A stretch of 64,000 bases of DNA from Alteromonas mediterranea DE (GCF_000020585.3 NC_011138.3:1705193-1769192); one strand, 5' to 3'. Positions 53,321 through 62,840 are shown, counted from the first letter of the stretch. Numbers and translations are program-made. The notes: generated by a model not told the origin, from the letters alone.

Positions 53321-54061
53321 TTGATAGACTTACATAGCCATATATTACCTGGCATCGACGATGGTGCCAGGTCTTTAGACATTGCCTTGGAAATGGCGCA
53401 GCAAGCTATAGATGGCGGTGTTCGCCATATGGTTTGCACACCACATATCCACAAAGGCTACTTTGACAATACGTTAAAGTCTATTGAACATTCTTTTCTA
53501 GAATTCAAAAAAGAAATTATCCGTGCATCTATACCTCTTTCTCTTTCTTATGCCGCAGAAGTGCGCGTTAACGAGCTAATTCCTGTTTGGTATAAGCAAA
53601 AAGCACTGCCTTTTTTAGGTGCATTTAATGGTAAGCATATTCTATTGCTCGAAATGCCACATAGCCATATACCACAAGGCTTAGAAGTGCTTATAAAATG
53701 GCTTTTAAAAAATAATGTGCAGCCCCTCATTGCACACCCAGAGCGAAATCGCGAGTTGCTAGCCGAGCAGCATAAATTTAGTTGGCTGCAGCGACAAGGC
53801 TGTATGTTCCAAGTTACCGCAGGTGCGTTAACAGGGCGTTTTGGCGAGAAGGCGGAAGATTTTGCGTTATCTATGATGCGAAGTAAGGCGTTTCACGTAG
53901 TAGCCTCTGATACACACGACTTAGTGCGCCGGCCTAACGACATGCAGGCAGCGTTTGAAGTAGTGTCTAAGTTCAACACTGACTTTGCTTACGAAGTGTT
54001 TATTAAAAGGCCAGGTGACATTGTCTCGTTCCCTTCAGAGAGCGCTGAATACAATGGCTAA
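53321..54061 (+). CDS. CpsB/YwqE-type PHP-family tyrosine phosphatase
   Basis: 246 residues of the metal-dependent PHP phosphatase family that dephosphorylates BY-kinases. Metal motifs: IDLHSHILPGIDDGARS at the start, VCTPHIHKGYF, LIAHPERNREL and VVASDTHDLVRRP. It begins with TTG at 53321, which gives exactly the conserved family start; no ribosome site is visible, so translation may depend on the wzc gene ending 9 bp before. It overlaps the next gene by 8 bp. Confidence 0.92.
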   Translation: MIDLHSHILPGIDDGARSLDIALEMAQQAIDGGVRHMVCTPHIHKGYFDNTLKSIEHSFLEFKKEIIRASIPLSLSYAAEVRVNELIPVWYKQKALPFLGAFNGKHILLLEMPHSHIPQGLEVLIKWLLKNNVQPLIAHPERNRELLAEQHKFSWLQRQGCMFQVTAGALTGRFGEKAEDFALSMMRSKAFHVVASDTHDLVRRPNDMQAAFEVVSKFNTDFAYEVFIKRPGDIVSFPSESAEYNG

Positions 54062-54809
54062 TCGGTTATTCAGCTTCCTGACTAATATGAACTTACTCTT
54101 TAAGTGGGTAGCGTTTTTTATCGCCTTTTTCGGCTTTTTTTGGAGCGCGCAATTATTCATATCGGGTAACGCATATTACAGCGTAAAAAATAATATCGAA
54201 ATATGGCAATTAGCGCCGAATAAAGCTTCAATTCAAAAGGTTAACAGTGCCTTAAATAGAATAGGTAATGCTCTTCATTATTTTCCCGATAACGCATTGT
54301 ACTATCAAGTTCAAGGGCAGCTATTTGAATGGAAGGCAATTACCGTTGATAGGAGCAAACTTGATGCTAGTTCGAGTCAAGATAGAACAGAAGTGAATAC
54401 TTATTTGCGGGAAGCGGCAATAAGCTACGAAAAAAGCTTACAGCTTAGGCCGAATTGGAGCGGAAGCTGGATAGGTCTGGCTTCGGTGAAATTAAAGCAG
54501 GGTTTGTTAAACAAAGAATTCTATAATTACTTAGAAAATGCGAAAAGGGCAGGCCCACAAGACGCAATAGTGCATAAGTTTATTGTCGAGTTCGGTTTAG
54601 AAATGTTTAGCGCAAGATCTATCCACTATGTAAAGATTAAAGATCAACTAAAGCATCATTTAAATTTAGGCCTTCAAAACCCGCTTAGCAGAGAGTTTGT
54701 GTTAAATTCAATACAAAAGCACGATGCGAGCGAAACCGTTTGCAGGTGGTTGCGTGACGCTAGCTACCCGGTTAGAAAACGCATTCCTAATTGCATAACT
54801 TATGATTAG
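54054..54809 (+). CDS. TPR-like membrane protein of the exopolysaccharide operon
   Basis: 251 residues from ATG 54054, which overlaps the phosphatase stop by 8 bp; the frame is open further upstream inside that gene. One membrane helix at about 11-36 (NLLFKWVAFFIAFFGFFWSA), then a soluble part with helical repeats: LNRIGNALHYFPDNALYYQV, YEKSLQLRPNWSGSWIGLAS and LENAKRAGPQDAIVHKF look like TPR units. It may correspond to the VpsP-type polysaccharide proteins, but I am not certain. Role inferred only from its place at the end of the export operon. Confidence 0.65.
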   Translation: MANRLFSFLTNMNLLFKWVAFFIAFFGFFWSAQLFISGNAYYSVKNNIEIWQLAPNKASIQKVNSALNRIGNALHYFPDNALYYQVQGQLFEWKAITVDRSKLDASSSQDRTEVNTYLREAAISYEKSLQLRPNWSGSWIGLASVKLKQGLLNKEFYNYLENAKRAGPQDAIVHKFIVEFGLEMFSARSIHYVKIKDQLKHHLNLGLQNPLSREFVLNSIQKHDASETVCRWLRDASYPVRKRIPNCITYD

Positions 54810-55219
54810 CTAGCCTTTCCGTTAAGCCAATCCCACAGACCTAAAGAAAACCCTTCAAATAGGTTAATACCCAGCCAGCTTTTTAAAATATATAGCAGCA
54901 CTAACCCTACTAATAGCGATACGCACAGAAACAAGGCAACGACGGCTGCCATCACTAGCTTACCTATGCGGCTCTCGGTACGTGAAAGGTCGCGCTTATC
55001 TCGGCCTGCCAATAAAACAAAGTAATATCGGCTTCTTAATAACCCTATAGTGCCTCTTACATCAACTTTATGGCTTCCCCATCGCCGACCGGCAAGTGCT
55101 GTATTTAAATGAAATAGCTGGTCGTCGGTAAAAGAATTGGCAACATCTTTAGGCATACGTTCTAGCATATGCTGAACGTTTGGCTCTTCTTTTATCGGTC
55201 GCTTAATCTTTAATACCAC
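54806..55219 (-). CDS. Unknown membrane protein, 137 residues
   Basis: Soluble N-terminal part with MLERMPKDVANSFTDDQL and ALAGRRWGSHKVDVRGTIGL, and one or two membrane helices near residues 88-118 (GKLVMAAVVALFLCVSLLVG). I do not recognise a family. The basic ALAGRRWGSH stretch and cytoplasmic N-terminus suggest a regulatory or interaction role. Its stop overlaps the stop of the convergent gene by 4 bp. It follows the O-antigen ligase-like gene in the same direction. Confidence 0.65.
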   Translation of the reverse strand: MVLKIKRPIKEEPNVQHMLERMPKDVANSFTDDQLFHLNTALAGRRWGSHKVDVRGTIGLLRSRYYFVLLAGRDKRDLSRTESRIGKLVMAAVVALFLCVSLLVGLVLLYILKSWLGINLFEGFSLGLWDWLNGKAS

Positions 55220-55252
55220 ACAAATCCCCTTGTGTTATAAAACTAATGCTGG

Positions 55253-56665
55253 CTATTTATTTTGCCGCCCCATAGGGATATCGCGGCTTAACGCGCCAAG
55301 CGCTAACAATACAATAAATATAGCGGTATTCGCTGGCGCCTGCAGTGGGAAGTCTACCGTACTGTGTAAGGCTATACCTATTACTGCCATAACAGCTGCA
55401 AACGCTGTTCCCCTAGGAAGTGGATGGCGTCGATGTCTTATAGCGCTCATGGCGTTTTTAGCGCACAGCAACACGAGTGCAGCCAACAGTGCTGCGCCCA
55501 CGATGCCAAACTCAATAGCGAATTGAAGGTATTCATTATGGGCATGATCGTAAAAGTGCTGAATAGACTCACTTTGAACCTGAGGGTATACCGTATAAAA
55601 AGTGCCACCGCCCGTACCTATAGCGCCATACTGACTAAGTAGGGGCAGGGCATCAGTAATAACTTCATCACGGCTTTCTTGAGTCAAGTTGGTTTGCTCT
55701 ATACGTTGCTGTACTTGTTTAAGTCCGAAAAGGCTACTCACAATAAGAATATCGATAACCAACATACTGATAAATAACGCGACATAACTTTTTTGGCGGG
55801 GCTTGAAATAAATTAAGCCTAGCGTGGCGGTAATAGTCATAGCAATGAAAAAGGCGCTGTTACCCATTCTAGAGCGAGACATCACTAACGCAATAACCAT
55901 AATAATAATGCCAATACGAAACAGCACTTTATTGCTTAGCCAAAAACGCACTATTCTACGTAATCGCTCTCTAGCGCTCGAGCCACTTCGAACTCGCAAG
56001 CTAGCTATCATATAGCCGATGGCAGCGCTTAAACATAGCAGAAGAAAATTAGCGTAGTGGTTTTTATAGACGAAACTTCCCGTAGCGATATGCGAAACAG
56101 GTAGTTTGAAAACCAAGCTGTAGTTGATGCCAGATAGCACCTCTAACGAGCCGTAAACAGCTTGAAATATGCCTGCGCCACTAATCACTATAAGGGTGTA
56201 TTTTAAACGTTTAGCAGAGGAAATAAGTGTTAGTGAGATAAAAAATAAGAAACAATAGGCTAGGGATTTAAAAAAAGTAACGTCGCTTTGCCCAACATCA
56301 AAACTTAAGGCAAGCCACTGCGACCTTATACTTTCCATGTTCTCAATATTCCCATTTAGCAGAAACTGAACCCGCTGTGGGCGAATAGCTTCAACTAAAG
56401 CAAAGGGCAGAGGAACTATATTCATAAGCTGCCAAGTCAGGAATGCCAGCCATACAATGACAAACAATTTATATTTGGCATAGAGCTGAGAGAGCAGTGT
56501 TTTGTGAGTAAGCAGTAGAACGCCGCCAATAAAGAAAAACGACATCTGCATTAACGCCCACGCCCATGGGCGGTTAGCGCCTAGTGATAAAGGCAGCCAA
56601 AATAAGGTGAACAAAAGAAAACCGAAAAGAAACTTTTCGGTTTTCTGAGAATTGAATATAACCAC
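55253..56665 (-). CDS. O-antigen ligase/polymerase family membrane protein
   Basis: 470 residues with about 12 hydrophobic segments and the Wzy_C signature region: SRMGNSAFFIAMTITATLG, then YGAIGTGGGTFYTVYPQ, and YDHAHNEYLQFAIEFGIVG near residue 375 with the conserved His and Glu. Such proteins join or polymerise lipid-linked oligosaccharides in the periplasm. The start is GTG 56665. A second, different Wzy-like protein is encoded at 61.5 kb, so one may be the polymerase and the other a ligase. Confidence 0.87.
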   Translation of the reverse strand: MVIFNSQKTEKFLFGFLLFTLFWLPLSLGANRPWAWALMQMSFFFIGGVLLLTHKTLLSQLYAKYKLFVIVWLAFLTWQLMNIVPLPFALVEAIRPQRVQFLLNGNIENMESIRSQWLALSFDVGQSDVTFFKSLAYCFLFFISLTLISSAKRLKYTLIVISGAGIFQAVYGSLEVLSGINYSLVFKLPVSHIATGSFVYKNHYANFLLLCLSAAIGYMIASLRVRSGSSARERLRRIVRFWLSNKVLFRIGIIIMVIALVMSRSRMGNSAFFIAMTITATLGLIYFKPRQKSYVALFISMLVIDILIVSSLFGLKQVQQRIEQTNLTQESRDEVITDALPLLSQYGAIGTGGGTFYTVYPQVQSESIQHFYDHAHNEYLQFAIEFGIVGAALLAALVLLCAKNAMSAIRHRRHPLPRGTAFAAVMAVIGIALHSTVDFPLQAPANTAIFIVLLALGALSRDIPMGRQNK

Positions 56666-56706
56666 TTACAGCGTACTAGCGTAGAATTTAAATAAATTAA
56701 AACTCT

Positions 56707-57276
56707 TTAGTTAGCGGATACGGTTGTATCACCGCCGCCTGCACCTGCTGCACCCGTGCCTACACCCAGTGGAGAGAACGTATTGCCCGCAGCGCCTGCT
56801 GCCGTGGCGGTTAACGTGCTAGGGTCTACTCCTGCATTGATAACGGCTAACAGCGCATCTTCTTCGCTAATAACCTGCATCTGAAGTGCAATATTATAAA
56901 TTTCATTAGCATCTTCTGGGAACATCAAAATAGCAATAGTGACAACTTGCGCCGGTTGCTCAGGCAATTCACCAAAACCTGCTATCGCAATTTCAAACCC
57001 AGTAGCATTGTCATTTAGAAGGGAAACCATTGACTGGTAGGCAGCTTGGTTCTCGCTTAAGTACGATAAACCTGCGGCGTCGAAAAACATACCTTCATTA
57101 AGCACGGTTTGGCTTACTTCTTCTGCAGCTTGCTCAACCGCAGCTCCTTCATCAATCTCGGTAACTAAAAGGTTTCTAACTTGTAGGCCTGGTACGCTGC
57201 CTTCTTGTGCAAAAGAAACTGTCGAAAAAGCGATTAAAGCGCTTAAAAGCACAGATAAAAAAACGTTGCTACGCAT
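56707..57276 (-). CDS. Unknown secreted protein with Gly/Ala-rich C-terminus
   Basis: 189 residues. Signal peptide MRSNVFLSVLLSALIAFSTV ending near SFAQ. The mature part is acidic, with LVTEIDEGAAVEQAAEEVSQ and IAILMFPEDANEIYNIALQM, and the last 30 residues are Gly/Ala/Thr-rich (GVGTGAAGAGGGDTTVSAN). No cysteine, no lipobox, no family recognised. AAGGAT precedes the ATG. It lies between the ligase-like gene and lapD, so it is a candidate matrix or envelope component. Confidence 0.75.
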   Translation of the reverse strand: MRSNVFLSVLLSALIAFSTVSFAQEGSVPGLQVRNLLVTEIDEGAAVEQAAEEVSQTVLNEGMFFDAAGLSYLSENQAAYQSMVSLLNDNATGFEIAIAGFGELPEQPAQVVTIAILMFPEDANEIYNIALQMQVISEEDALLAVINAGVDPSTLTATAAGAAGNTFSPLGVGTGAAGAGGGDTTVSAN

Positions 57277-57335
57277 AACTTATCCTTAGATTAAAAACGT
57301 CGGGTTAGCTTCTTGCTAACGCCATATGGTTACAT

Positions 57336-57377
57336 TGTACAACAAGTGAACGTACAAGATCTCGCTTTTGTTGTACA
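57336..57377. repeat. Inverted repeat TGTACAACAA / TTGTTGTACA
   Basis: Two 10-bp arms (57336-57345, 57368-57377) separated by 22 bp, in the gap between lapD and the unknown secreted gene. A third GTACAA lies between the arms. It could be an operator for the secreted-protein gene or an mRNA hairpin after lapD; no T-run follows. Confidence 0.5.
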
Positions 57378-57408
57378 TCCATTCACATATACTCACTTTA
57401 CGCGTTTG

Positions 57409-59346
57409 TTAATACTGCCATAGCGAAGGTTTCGCAAAATAGAAACCTTGTTGGTATACAACATCTAATCGGGTTAAAGCGACAGACTCTGCTTCATTTT
57501 CAACAAGCTCAGCGATAATGTTAATACTTAACCCGCGGGCAATACTCAATAAACTAGATACAAATAACTGACTGTCTTGGTCTGCGTGAATATCTTTCGT
57601 AAGTTTGCCGGAAATCTTTACAAAATGAGGCTGTATAGCCCTTAACCCAGCTAACGATGCAAGATTGTCTCCAAAATGTTCAATGGTTATCTTACAACCT
57701 AAATTAACTAGCGACTTACAGAAAAGTATTGCATCGTCTTTATGATGAATTAAGGCAGAATCTTCTAACTCGAACACCAATTGGGTGCATAGCGCTGTAT
57801 TTTGGTTCAGTAAACCGAGCAGCCATTGCCTGAACGACGCGCTGGCTAAAGAAGCGTTTGCAATGTTGATAGCGACATCACGGCTAGATTTAGTTAGTTT
57901 ACTCAGTACAAGACTTACCACCAGCTTATCGACTTCAGGTATTAGGTTTAAACGCTCCGATGCGGGTATTAGTTGCGTCATAGGTATGGCATTGCCACTG
58001 TTTTTTTCTTTAAAACGCGCAAAAGCTTCATAATAAGCAGGGATATTTTCTTCAACATTCATAACAGGCTGAATAAGAATATCTGCGTACTGCTGCTCTA
58101 AAACCTGGTTTAAACGCTCTTTCCAAGCAGTATTACTATGAATATAAGTGAGTTCAGACGCAAATTGCCAGCCATTGGGTTGCTTTGTGGCAGCCATAAG
58201 CGCGCTATCAGCGTTTTCCATAATTTCTGAAAACGATTGCTCGTCGTTAAATTGCGCTGCGCCTATCCACACAGCTTTACTGCCATCTTTGAGTGGATTG
58301 CAATGAGAAAGGGTAGTGCTAAGTACTTTTAAACGCGCTTCACAATCTTGCTTTGCCATCGCTTCTGTTACCAAAACGAAATCGGCACCCGATACCCTAA
58401 ATAGAAATGCCGTTTCCTGAATACTGGACGTAAAACTCTTAAGCTCTTTAGCAACGGCGGTCACATAGTTATCGCCATCTTGTGCACCTAACGTCATATT
58501 AATTGCGTTTAGTTGTGCTAAGCGTATTAACATCACATAGCCTTCGTCCGAGGTGGCAGTTTTGCTTAAAAGTGCATTCATATGCCGCGTAAACGCGCTT
58601 CTGTTTTGAACCCCGGTAAGGCTATCTTCAAAGGCTTGAATTCTGAACTGCTCGGCCTTTTGGGTTAACTCTTTAAACATTACTTCAACAGACGAAGAAA
58701 GCCTGTTTACCGCCTGAGTTATAAAAGAAAGTTCTTTCGTAAAAGGTTTGTAGTTAATGTGGGAAAACTTTTGATTTTGAATATCTTCAATTTTGTTTAC
58801 GACAATACGAAGGGGTTTTGTAATGGCAGTAATGATAAAGAGTAGGGCGATATAGGCAAAAACGAAGGCTGCAAAAAACATAAAGGCGCTTTGTTTAACA
58901 CTTTCCCATAAGGTCTCATTGGCAAGCCCAGGGTGACTTTGAACCGCTAGTTCACCGGCCATCGTCCAACCGTCATTCAATTCTGTTTTTTCGACGGGTG
59001 GGTTAACTTCTACAATATCGGTAAACCAAGTAGGAACAGTATCAACCGTGTTTGGATTACGCCGTTCAATCAGTAAATTGCCTTCCATGTCGGTAATGGT
59101 GATGTACTGATAGAAGCCTCTATCAAAAATGGCATTAACCATAGTCTCCGCCACAATAAGGCCGTTAGCGTCGCCTAAGTACGGGGTAATAGAAAGCCCC
59201 AAAGAGGTTGCGGTGTCTTGTGCATGGGTAGCAAGCTGCTCGTTTACATATTCTCTGGTTAGTTTCACGTTTATAAAAAACGAACCGGCGAAAACCAGTA
59301 TCAAAAAAACGAGTAAGCTTGTGCTTAGTTGGGTAGATAGTCTCAT
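57409..59346 (-). CDS. lapD: LapD-like c-di-GMP receptor (degenerate GGDEF-EAL)
   Basis: 645 residues. Membrane helix at 7-28, a periplasmic LapD/MoxY domain (about 30-150) with the conserved GWTMAGELAVQSHPGLANE strand, a second helix (about 152-178), HAMP, GGDEF and EAL domains. Both catalytic sites are broken: the GGDEF loop reads SGADF, and in the EAL domain EAL is EAF, the DDFG motif is EHFG and KID is KIS. That is the LapD pattern: bind c-di-GMP inside, hold the protease LapG outside, and so protect a surface adhesin. It overlaps lapG by 1 bp (TAATG). Confidence 0.92.
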   Translation of the reverse strand: MRLSTQLSTSLLVFLILVFAGSFFINVKLTREYVNEQLATHAQDTATSLGLSITPYLGDANGLIVAETMVNAIFDRGFYQYITITDMEGNLLIERRNPNTVDTVPTWFTDIVEVNPPVEKTELNDGWTMAGELAVQSHPGLANETLWESVKQSAFMFFAAFVFAYIALLFIITAITKPLRIVVNKIEDIQNQKFSHINYKPFTKELSFITQAVNRLSSSVEVMFKELTQKAEQFRIQAFEDSLTGVQNRSAFTRHMNALLSKTATSDEGYVMLIRLAQLNAINMTLGAQDGDNYVTAVAKELKSFTSSIQETAFLFRVSGADFVLVTEAMAKQDCEARLKVLSTTLSHCNPLKDGSKAVWIGAAQFNDEQSFSEIMENADSALMAATKQPNGWQFASELTYIHSNTAWKERLNQVLEQQYADILIQPVMNVEENIPAYYEAFARFKEKNSGNAIPMTQLIPASERLNLIPEVDKLVVSLVLSKLTKSSRDVAINIANASLASASFRQWLLGLLNQNTALCTQLVFELEDSALIHHKDDAILFCKSLVNLGCKITIEHFGDNLASLAGLRAIQPHFVKISGKLTKDIHADQDSQLFVSSLLSIARGLSINIIAELVENEAESVALTRLDVVYQQGFYFAKPSLWQY

Positions 59347-60017
59347 TATTCTTCTTTATCTCCGTACATAACGCGGTCTAACCGCTCTACCATATCGTCC
59401 CACATTTTCATCGGGCCGCTTCCTCTGAGCTTGCGACCTGTTCCCATAGCTTTCGCAGCCCACAGGCCATTACCATTAAAGCTATAAATGGGTGACAAAT
59501 CTCTTCTTTTATTAGCAGGCAATATACGCCTATTTATATTATCCAAAACAAGTGGAATAGAGGTTGGGGTTTTATAATACGCCAAAACCATGTGGGGTTG
59601 GCGTAATTCTAAGGCGGTGACATACATTAATCGCAACTGTTGTTCAGGAACGCCAAGTTCAATTAACGAGAAGTATTTGGCAATAGTGTAGTCTTCACAG
59701 TCGCCAGCACCGGTGGAAATGAACTCTATTGGCGTTGCCCAATAATCTTTTTGTTGCCAGTGAACAAGGTCGTCTACAAAATCAAAACGGTTAAAAAAGC
59801 GGTTTATCTGGTAAAGCTTTTCGTCTATGTCTTCGCTTTGTAACTCAGTAACCAATTGTCGCCATTTGGCAACGTCTTCTTTTGCTTCTTTACCATAGAC
59901 TGAATTAATACGTGCATAAACTTGCGGTGTGAAAACCGTTTTTTGTTGGGCAATTGGCGATGTAACCGCTAGTAAGGTACAACCTACAACAACGGCTGAG
60001 CGAACAGCGGTTAACAT
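59346..60017 (-). CDS. lapG: LapG-like periplasmic cysteine protease
   Basis: Bacterial transglutaminase-like protease that cuts large biofilm adhesins of the LapA type unless held by LapD. From ATG 60017 (223 residues) the protein begins with a signal peptide MLTAVRSAVVVGCTLLAVTS. The catalytic triad is C107 in GAGDCEDYT, H142 in RQPHMVLAYY and D159 in LVLDNINRR. The frame is open to TTG 60074, but that would put 19 polar residues ahead of the signal. No LapA-like adhesin is encoded in this window, so its target is elsewhere. Confidence 0.92.
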   Translation of the reverse strand: MLTAVRSAVVVGCTLLAVTSPIAQQKTVFTPQVYARINSVYGKEAKEDVAKWRQLVTELQSEDIDEKLYQINRFFNRFDFVDDLVHWQQKDYWATPIEFISTGAGDCEDYTIAKYFSLIELGVPEQQLRLMYVTALELRQPHMVLAYYKTPTSIPLVLDNINRRILPANKRRDLSPIYSFNGNGLWAAKAMGTGRKLRGSGPMKMWDDMVERLDRVMYGDKEE

Positions 60018-60371
60018 ACTGCGCACAGTTAAATGGGTAAGAAAAGGAAAGCAAAAACGTTTCTTTTGGTGCAAACCGTAGGTACTTTATGCAAGAGATT
60101 AAGGCAAGTGTAAAAAATCTTTCACTACCATGCGATAGCATAGCTTGCCTACCAATAAAGCAATGATGGCAAACTTATTAAGAACTTGAAAGGTATTTTG
60201 GGTACCACAAAGTTTTTTTGTTCGATATTGATCTTTTTGGCACATTTTATGTTTAACCTATCTTCAAATAGAGTTTTGAACATATAAGTACAAGGTGTGG
60301 GTTATGGACTTGTGCACCATCTGGTATCATTACCCTGCTTTGTAGTAAATTTACAACGAAAAGGAACTTTC
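60018..60371. other. Divergent promoter region, lapG / glycosyltransferase
   Basis: About 354 bp, AT-rich. No gene or strong repeat was seen. Confidence 0.4.
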
Positions 60372-61511
60372 ATGGAGTACTCAGCGCGTCCAGCGGTGTT
60401 TATCATTAATTCACTTGAAGGCGGTGGCGCTGAACGAGTCATGGTTAAACTGTTAACCATAATGCAATCTTATTTCGTTGCTAAAAACATTCCTGTACAT
60501 CTAATTCTGCTAGACGACTTGCCCGAATCTCAAGTTTGCCCTGAATACGTAAATAAAATAGTGCTTGATTCCCAAGGCAGTTTAGTTTCAGGTTATCAAC
60601 AGCTTAAGCCCGTTTTAGCAGAACTAAACCCAGAATATTGCTTCAGCTTTTTAACAAGAAGTAACTTCTTAAACGTTACCTTGGCTAAACGGCTAAAATT
60701 TAAAGCCATAATAAGCGAGCGGGTTAATACAACAAGCCATCTTTCTGGCGGGCTAAAAGACAGTGTTAGCCGACTTTTGGTTCGTTTGCTTTACAACAAA
60801 GCTGACAGCGTTGTAGCCGTTTCTGAAGGTGTAAAAGCCGACCTTATCGACAACTATGCAGTATCAAGAGGTAAAATTTCGGTGCTGTATAACCCGTATG
60901 ATATCGAGCAACTTCAGGCTCAGGCATCGGAAAATGTGCAGGATCTACCGGTAAAGCCCTACATTATTGGGGTAGGGCGCTTAGTCAAAAATAAAAATTT
61001 CTCTTTACTACTTAACGCCTATGCTAAAGCTAACATAGCAGAAAACTTAGTAATTCTGGGCGTGGGCGATGAAGAAGCGAACCTAAAAGCACAAGCAAAA
61101 GAGCTAGGAATTGAAAACAAAACGCAGTTTCTTGGTTTTAAAGCAAACCCATACCCTTATTTAAGCAATGCCGAATACTTTGTAAGTACGTCGAACGCTG
61201 AAGGCTTCCCTAATGCCATTGTTGAAGCCATGTGTTTAGAAAAAGCAGTAATAGCAACAAACTGCGAATCTGGCCCTGCGGAAATTATTGCCGAGCAATA
61301 TCCTTACAGAGTAACTGGCGCTAGTAATGAAAAAAACGGTATTCTTTGTGAGTTAAATAACGCTGAAGGTGTTGCAAGTGCGTTAAGCTCATTCAGTGAT
61401 GAAACTGTTCGGGCATCTTACGCTGCAAAAAGCAAAAGCTGTGCAAAGCAATTTTCTTACAATGCCTTTCAAGACAAAGTAATAGCCATTATTGAAAAGG
61501 TTTGCGAATAA
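60372..61511 (+). CDS. GT4-family glycosyltransferase
   Basis: 379 residues, GT-B fold. Start motif FIINSLEGGGAERVMVKL is typical of GT4 enzymes acting on lipid-linked sugars; the donor-binding C-terminal domain shows IIGVGRLVKNKNFSLLL and STSNAEGFPNAIVEAMCLEK, containing the EX7E pattern. The frame is open to GTG 60297, but ATG 60372 has AAAGGA upstream and begins the fold correctly. First gene of a second plus-strand polysaccharide operon. Confidence 0.92.
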   Translation: MEYSARPAVFIINSLEGGGAERVMVKLLTIMQSYFVAKNIPVHLILLDDLPESQVCPEYVNKIVLDSQGSLVSGYQQLKPVLAELNPEYCFSFLTRSNFLNVTLAKRLKFKAIISERVNTTSHLSGGLKDSVSRLLVRLLYNKADSVVAVSEGVKADLIDNYAVSRGKISVLYNPYDIEQLQAQASENVQDLPVKPYIIGVGRLVKNKNFSLLLNAYAKANIAENLVILGVGDEEANLKAQAKELGIENKTQFLGFKANPYPYLSNAEYFVSTSNAEGFPNAIVEAMCLEKAVIATNCESGPAEIIAEQYPYRVTGASNEKNGILCELNNAEGVASALSSFSDETVRASYAAKSKSCAKQFSYNAFQDKVIAIIEKVCE

Positions 61512-61513
61512 AC

Positions 61514-62836
61514 ATGTTTGAAGGGTTAAAAGTAGTTGTTGGCCTAATAAGTTTTATTATGGTGTATCGCACCATAACTGGGAACTGCAATAAATATTTA
61601 GCGTTTGCTATTTGCGCTATATGGCTGCGATTCTTTTTGTCGGCTTTTCATACTATTACGTACCCTTCGTTGGTAGCGGGCTTTTCGATAAATGCGCTTT
61701 CAAGTATTTCTGTGGCTGGGCTGGGGCTTTTCTTCTTACCGTTTGCAGTATTTACGTTGCGTAAACTACTTCCTTTCTACTTTCTGTTTGTTGCCATTGC
61801 AATAAGTGGATTTGTTAATATGTTGATTCCAGGCACCATAAATGTATTAGTTAAATGGTGTTATTTCTTGGTGTTAACTGGAGCTATATTTTTATCTGTA
61901 AGGGCACAAGGCCACAGTATTACTTTCAAAAAATTATTAGTGTGCTTTTTTATGCCTGTAGCAATGCAGGTGCTGTCTATAGTGCTTGGTGAAGTAAAAG
62001 CTACAGAGAACGATGGTTCCGCAAGCTATATTGGCGGGTACAACCACGAAGCAGCTTTCTCTATGATAATAGTTAGCTTCATATTTGTACTAGGGTTAAC
62101 AGAAAGACATGCTATTAGGTTTCGAACCACACTTTTTACGATAGCGGTCTTTCTTCTTATACTCGTTAATTACAGAACTGCTGTGTTAACAATTTTACCC
62201 ATTGCTGCAATCTTCTATTACTCGTTAGTAGAACAGCGTTTAAAGCCTTCCCAAAAAGCACCTGTTTTGACCGTGGTTTCAATGTTCCTCATTTTTGTTT
62301 TCGTTGCACTTTCTTTTACGATGAGGGAAAGGTTTGCTGACGTCGGAACGTTAGCATCGAATTTAGACCTAATATTTAAAGCGCCTGCTTATTTTACTGA
62401 AGCTGAAAAAGACATTATGTCTTCAAGAGTATATTTGTGGAGCCAATATATAGATGCGCTGACAAATTCAGATTTGCTTCAACAATTGCTTGGTTATGGA
62501 CCAGAGGCGTGGAACGGTGTTTTTAAGCATTACGCACATAACACTTATGTTTCTTACTTTTATGAATATGGATACATAGGGCTGTTCTCGTTTCTTTTCC
62601 TATGCTCGTATTCTTTGATTATTACCGCTGGTGTAAAAGACAAACGCTTGTCAAAAATCTTACCACTATCTTTAATTGGCTTTTTAACAATGAATTTAGC
62701 AACAATGCCACTATGGAATATAGAAGGACTAATATTCTTCGCAATTTTGATAGGCGTTTCTTTAGGTAATACTGCCCCAGCAAGAGCGCGGTATAGTTTT
62801 AGAAACCAATTAGCACTATTAACTACAACGGATTAG
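61514..62836 (+). CDS. Wzy-like polysaccharide polymerase
   Basis: 440 residues, about 11 to 12 hydrophobic segments with a large periplasmic loop. IGGYNHEAAFSMIIVSF, NYRTAVLTILPIAAIFYYSL and the loop ending YGPEAWNGVFKHYAHNTYVS fit O-antigen polymerases; overall sequence conservation in this family is low. I chose ATG 61514, 3 bp after the upstream stop, over a TTG at 61502. It would join repeat units on undecaprenyl pyrophosphate at the periplasmic face. Confidence 0.82.
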   Translation: MFEGLKVVVGLISFIMVYRTITGNCNKYLAFAICAIWLRFFLSAFHTITYPSLVAGFSINALSSISVAGLGLFFLPFAVFTLRKLLPFYFLFVAIAISGFVNMLIPGTINVLVKWCYFLVLTGAIFLSVRAQGHSITFKKLLVCFFMPVAMQVLSIVLGEVKATENDGSASYIGGYNHEAAFSMIIVSFIFVLGLTERHAIRFRTTLFTIAVFLLILVNYRTAVLTILPIAAIFYYSLVEQRLKPSQKAPVLTVVSMFLIFVFVALSFTMRERFADVGTLASNLDLIFKAPAYFTEAEKDIMSSRVYLWSQYIDALTNSDLLQQLLGYGPEAWNGVFKHYAHNTYVSYFYEYGYIGLFSFLFLCSYSLIITAGVKDKRLSKILPLSLIGFLTMNLATMPLWNIEGLIFFAILIGVSLGNTAPARARYSFRNQLALLTTTD

Positions 62837-62840
62837 TTTT

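Noticed and set aside
57409..59346. Active GGDEF-EAL enzyme
   Set aside because: SGADF, EAF, EHFG and KIS replace the catalytic motifs, so neither synthesis nor hydrolysis of c-di-GMP is expected.
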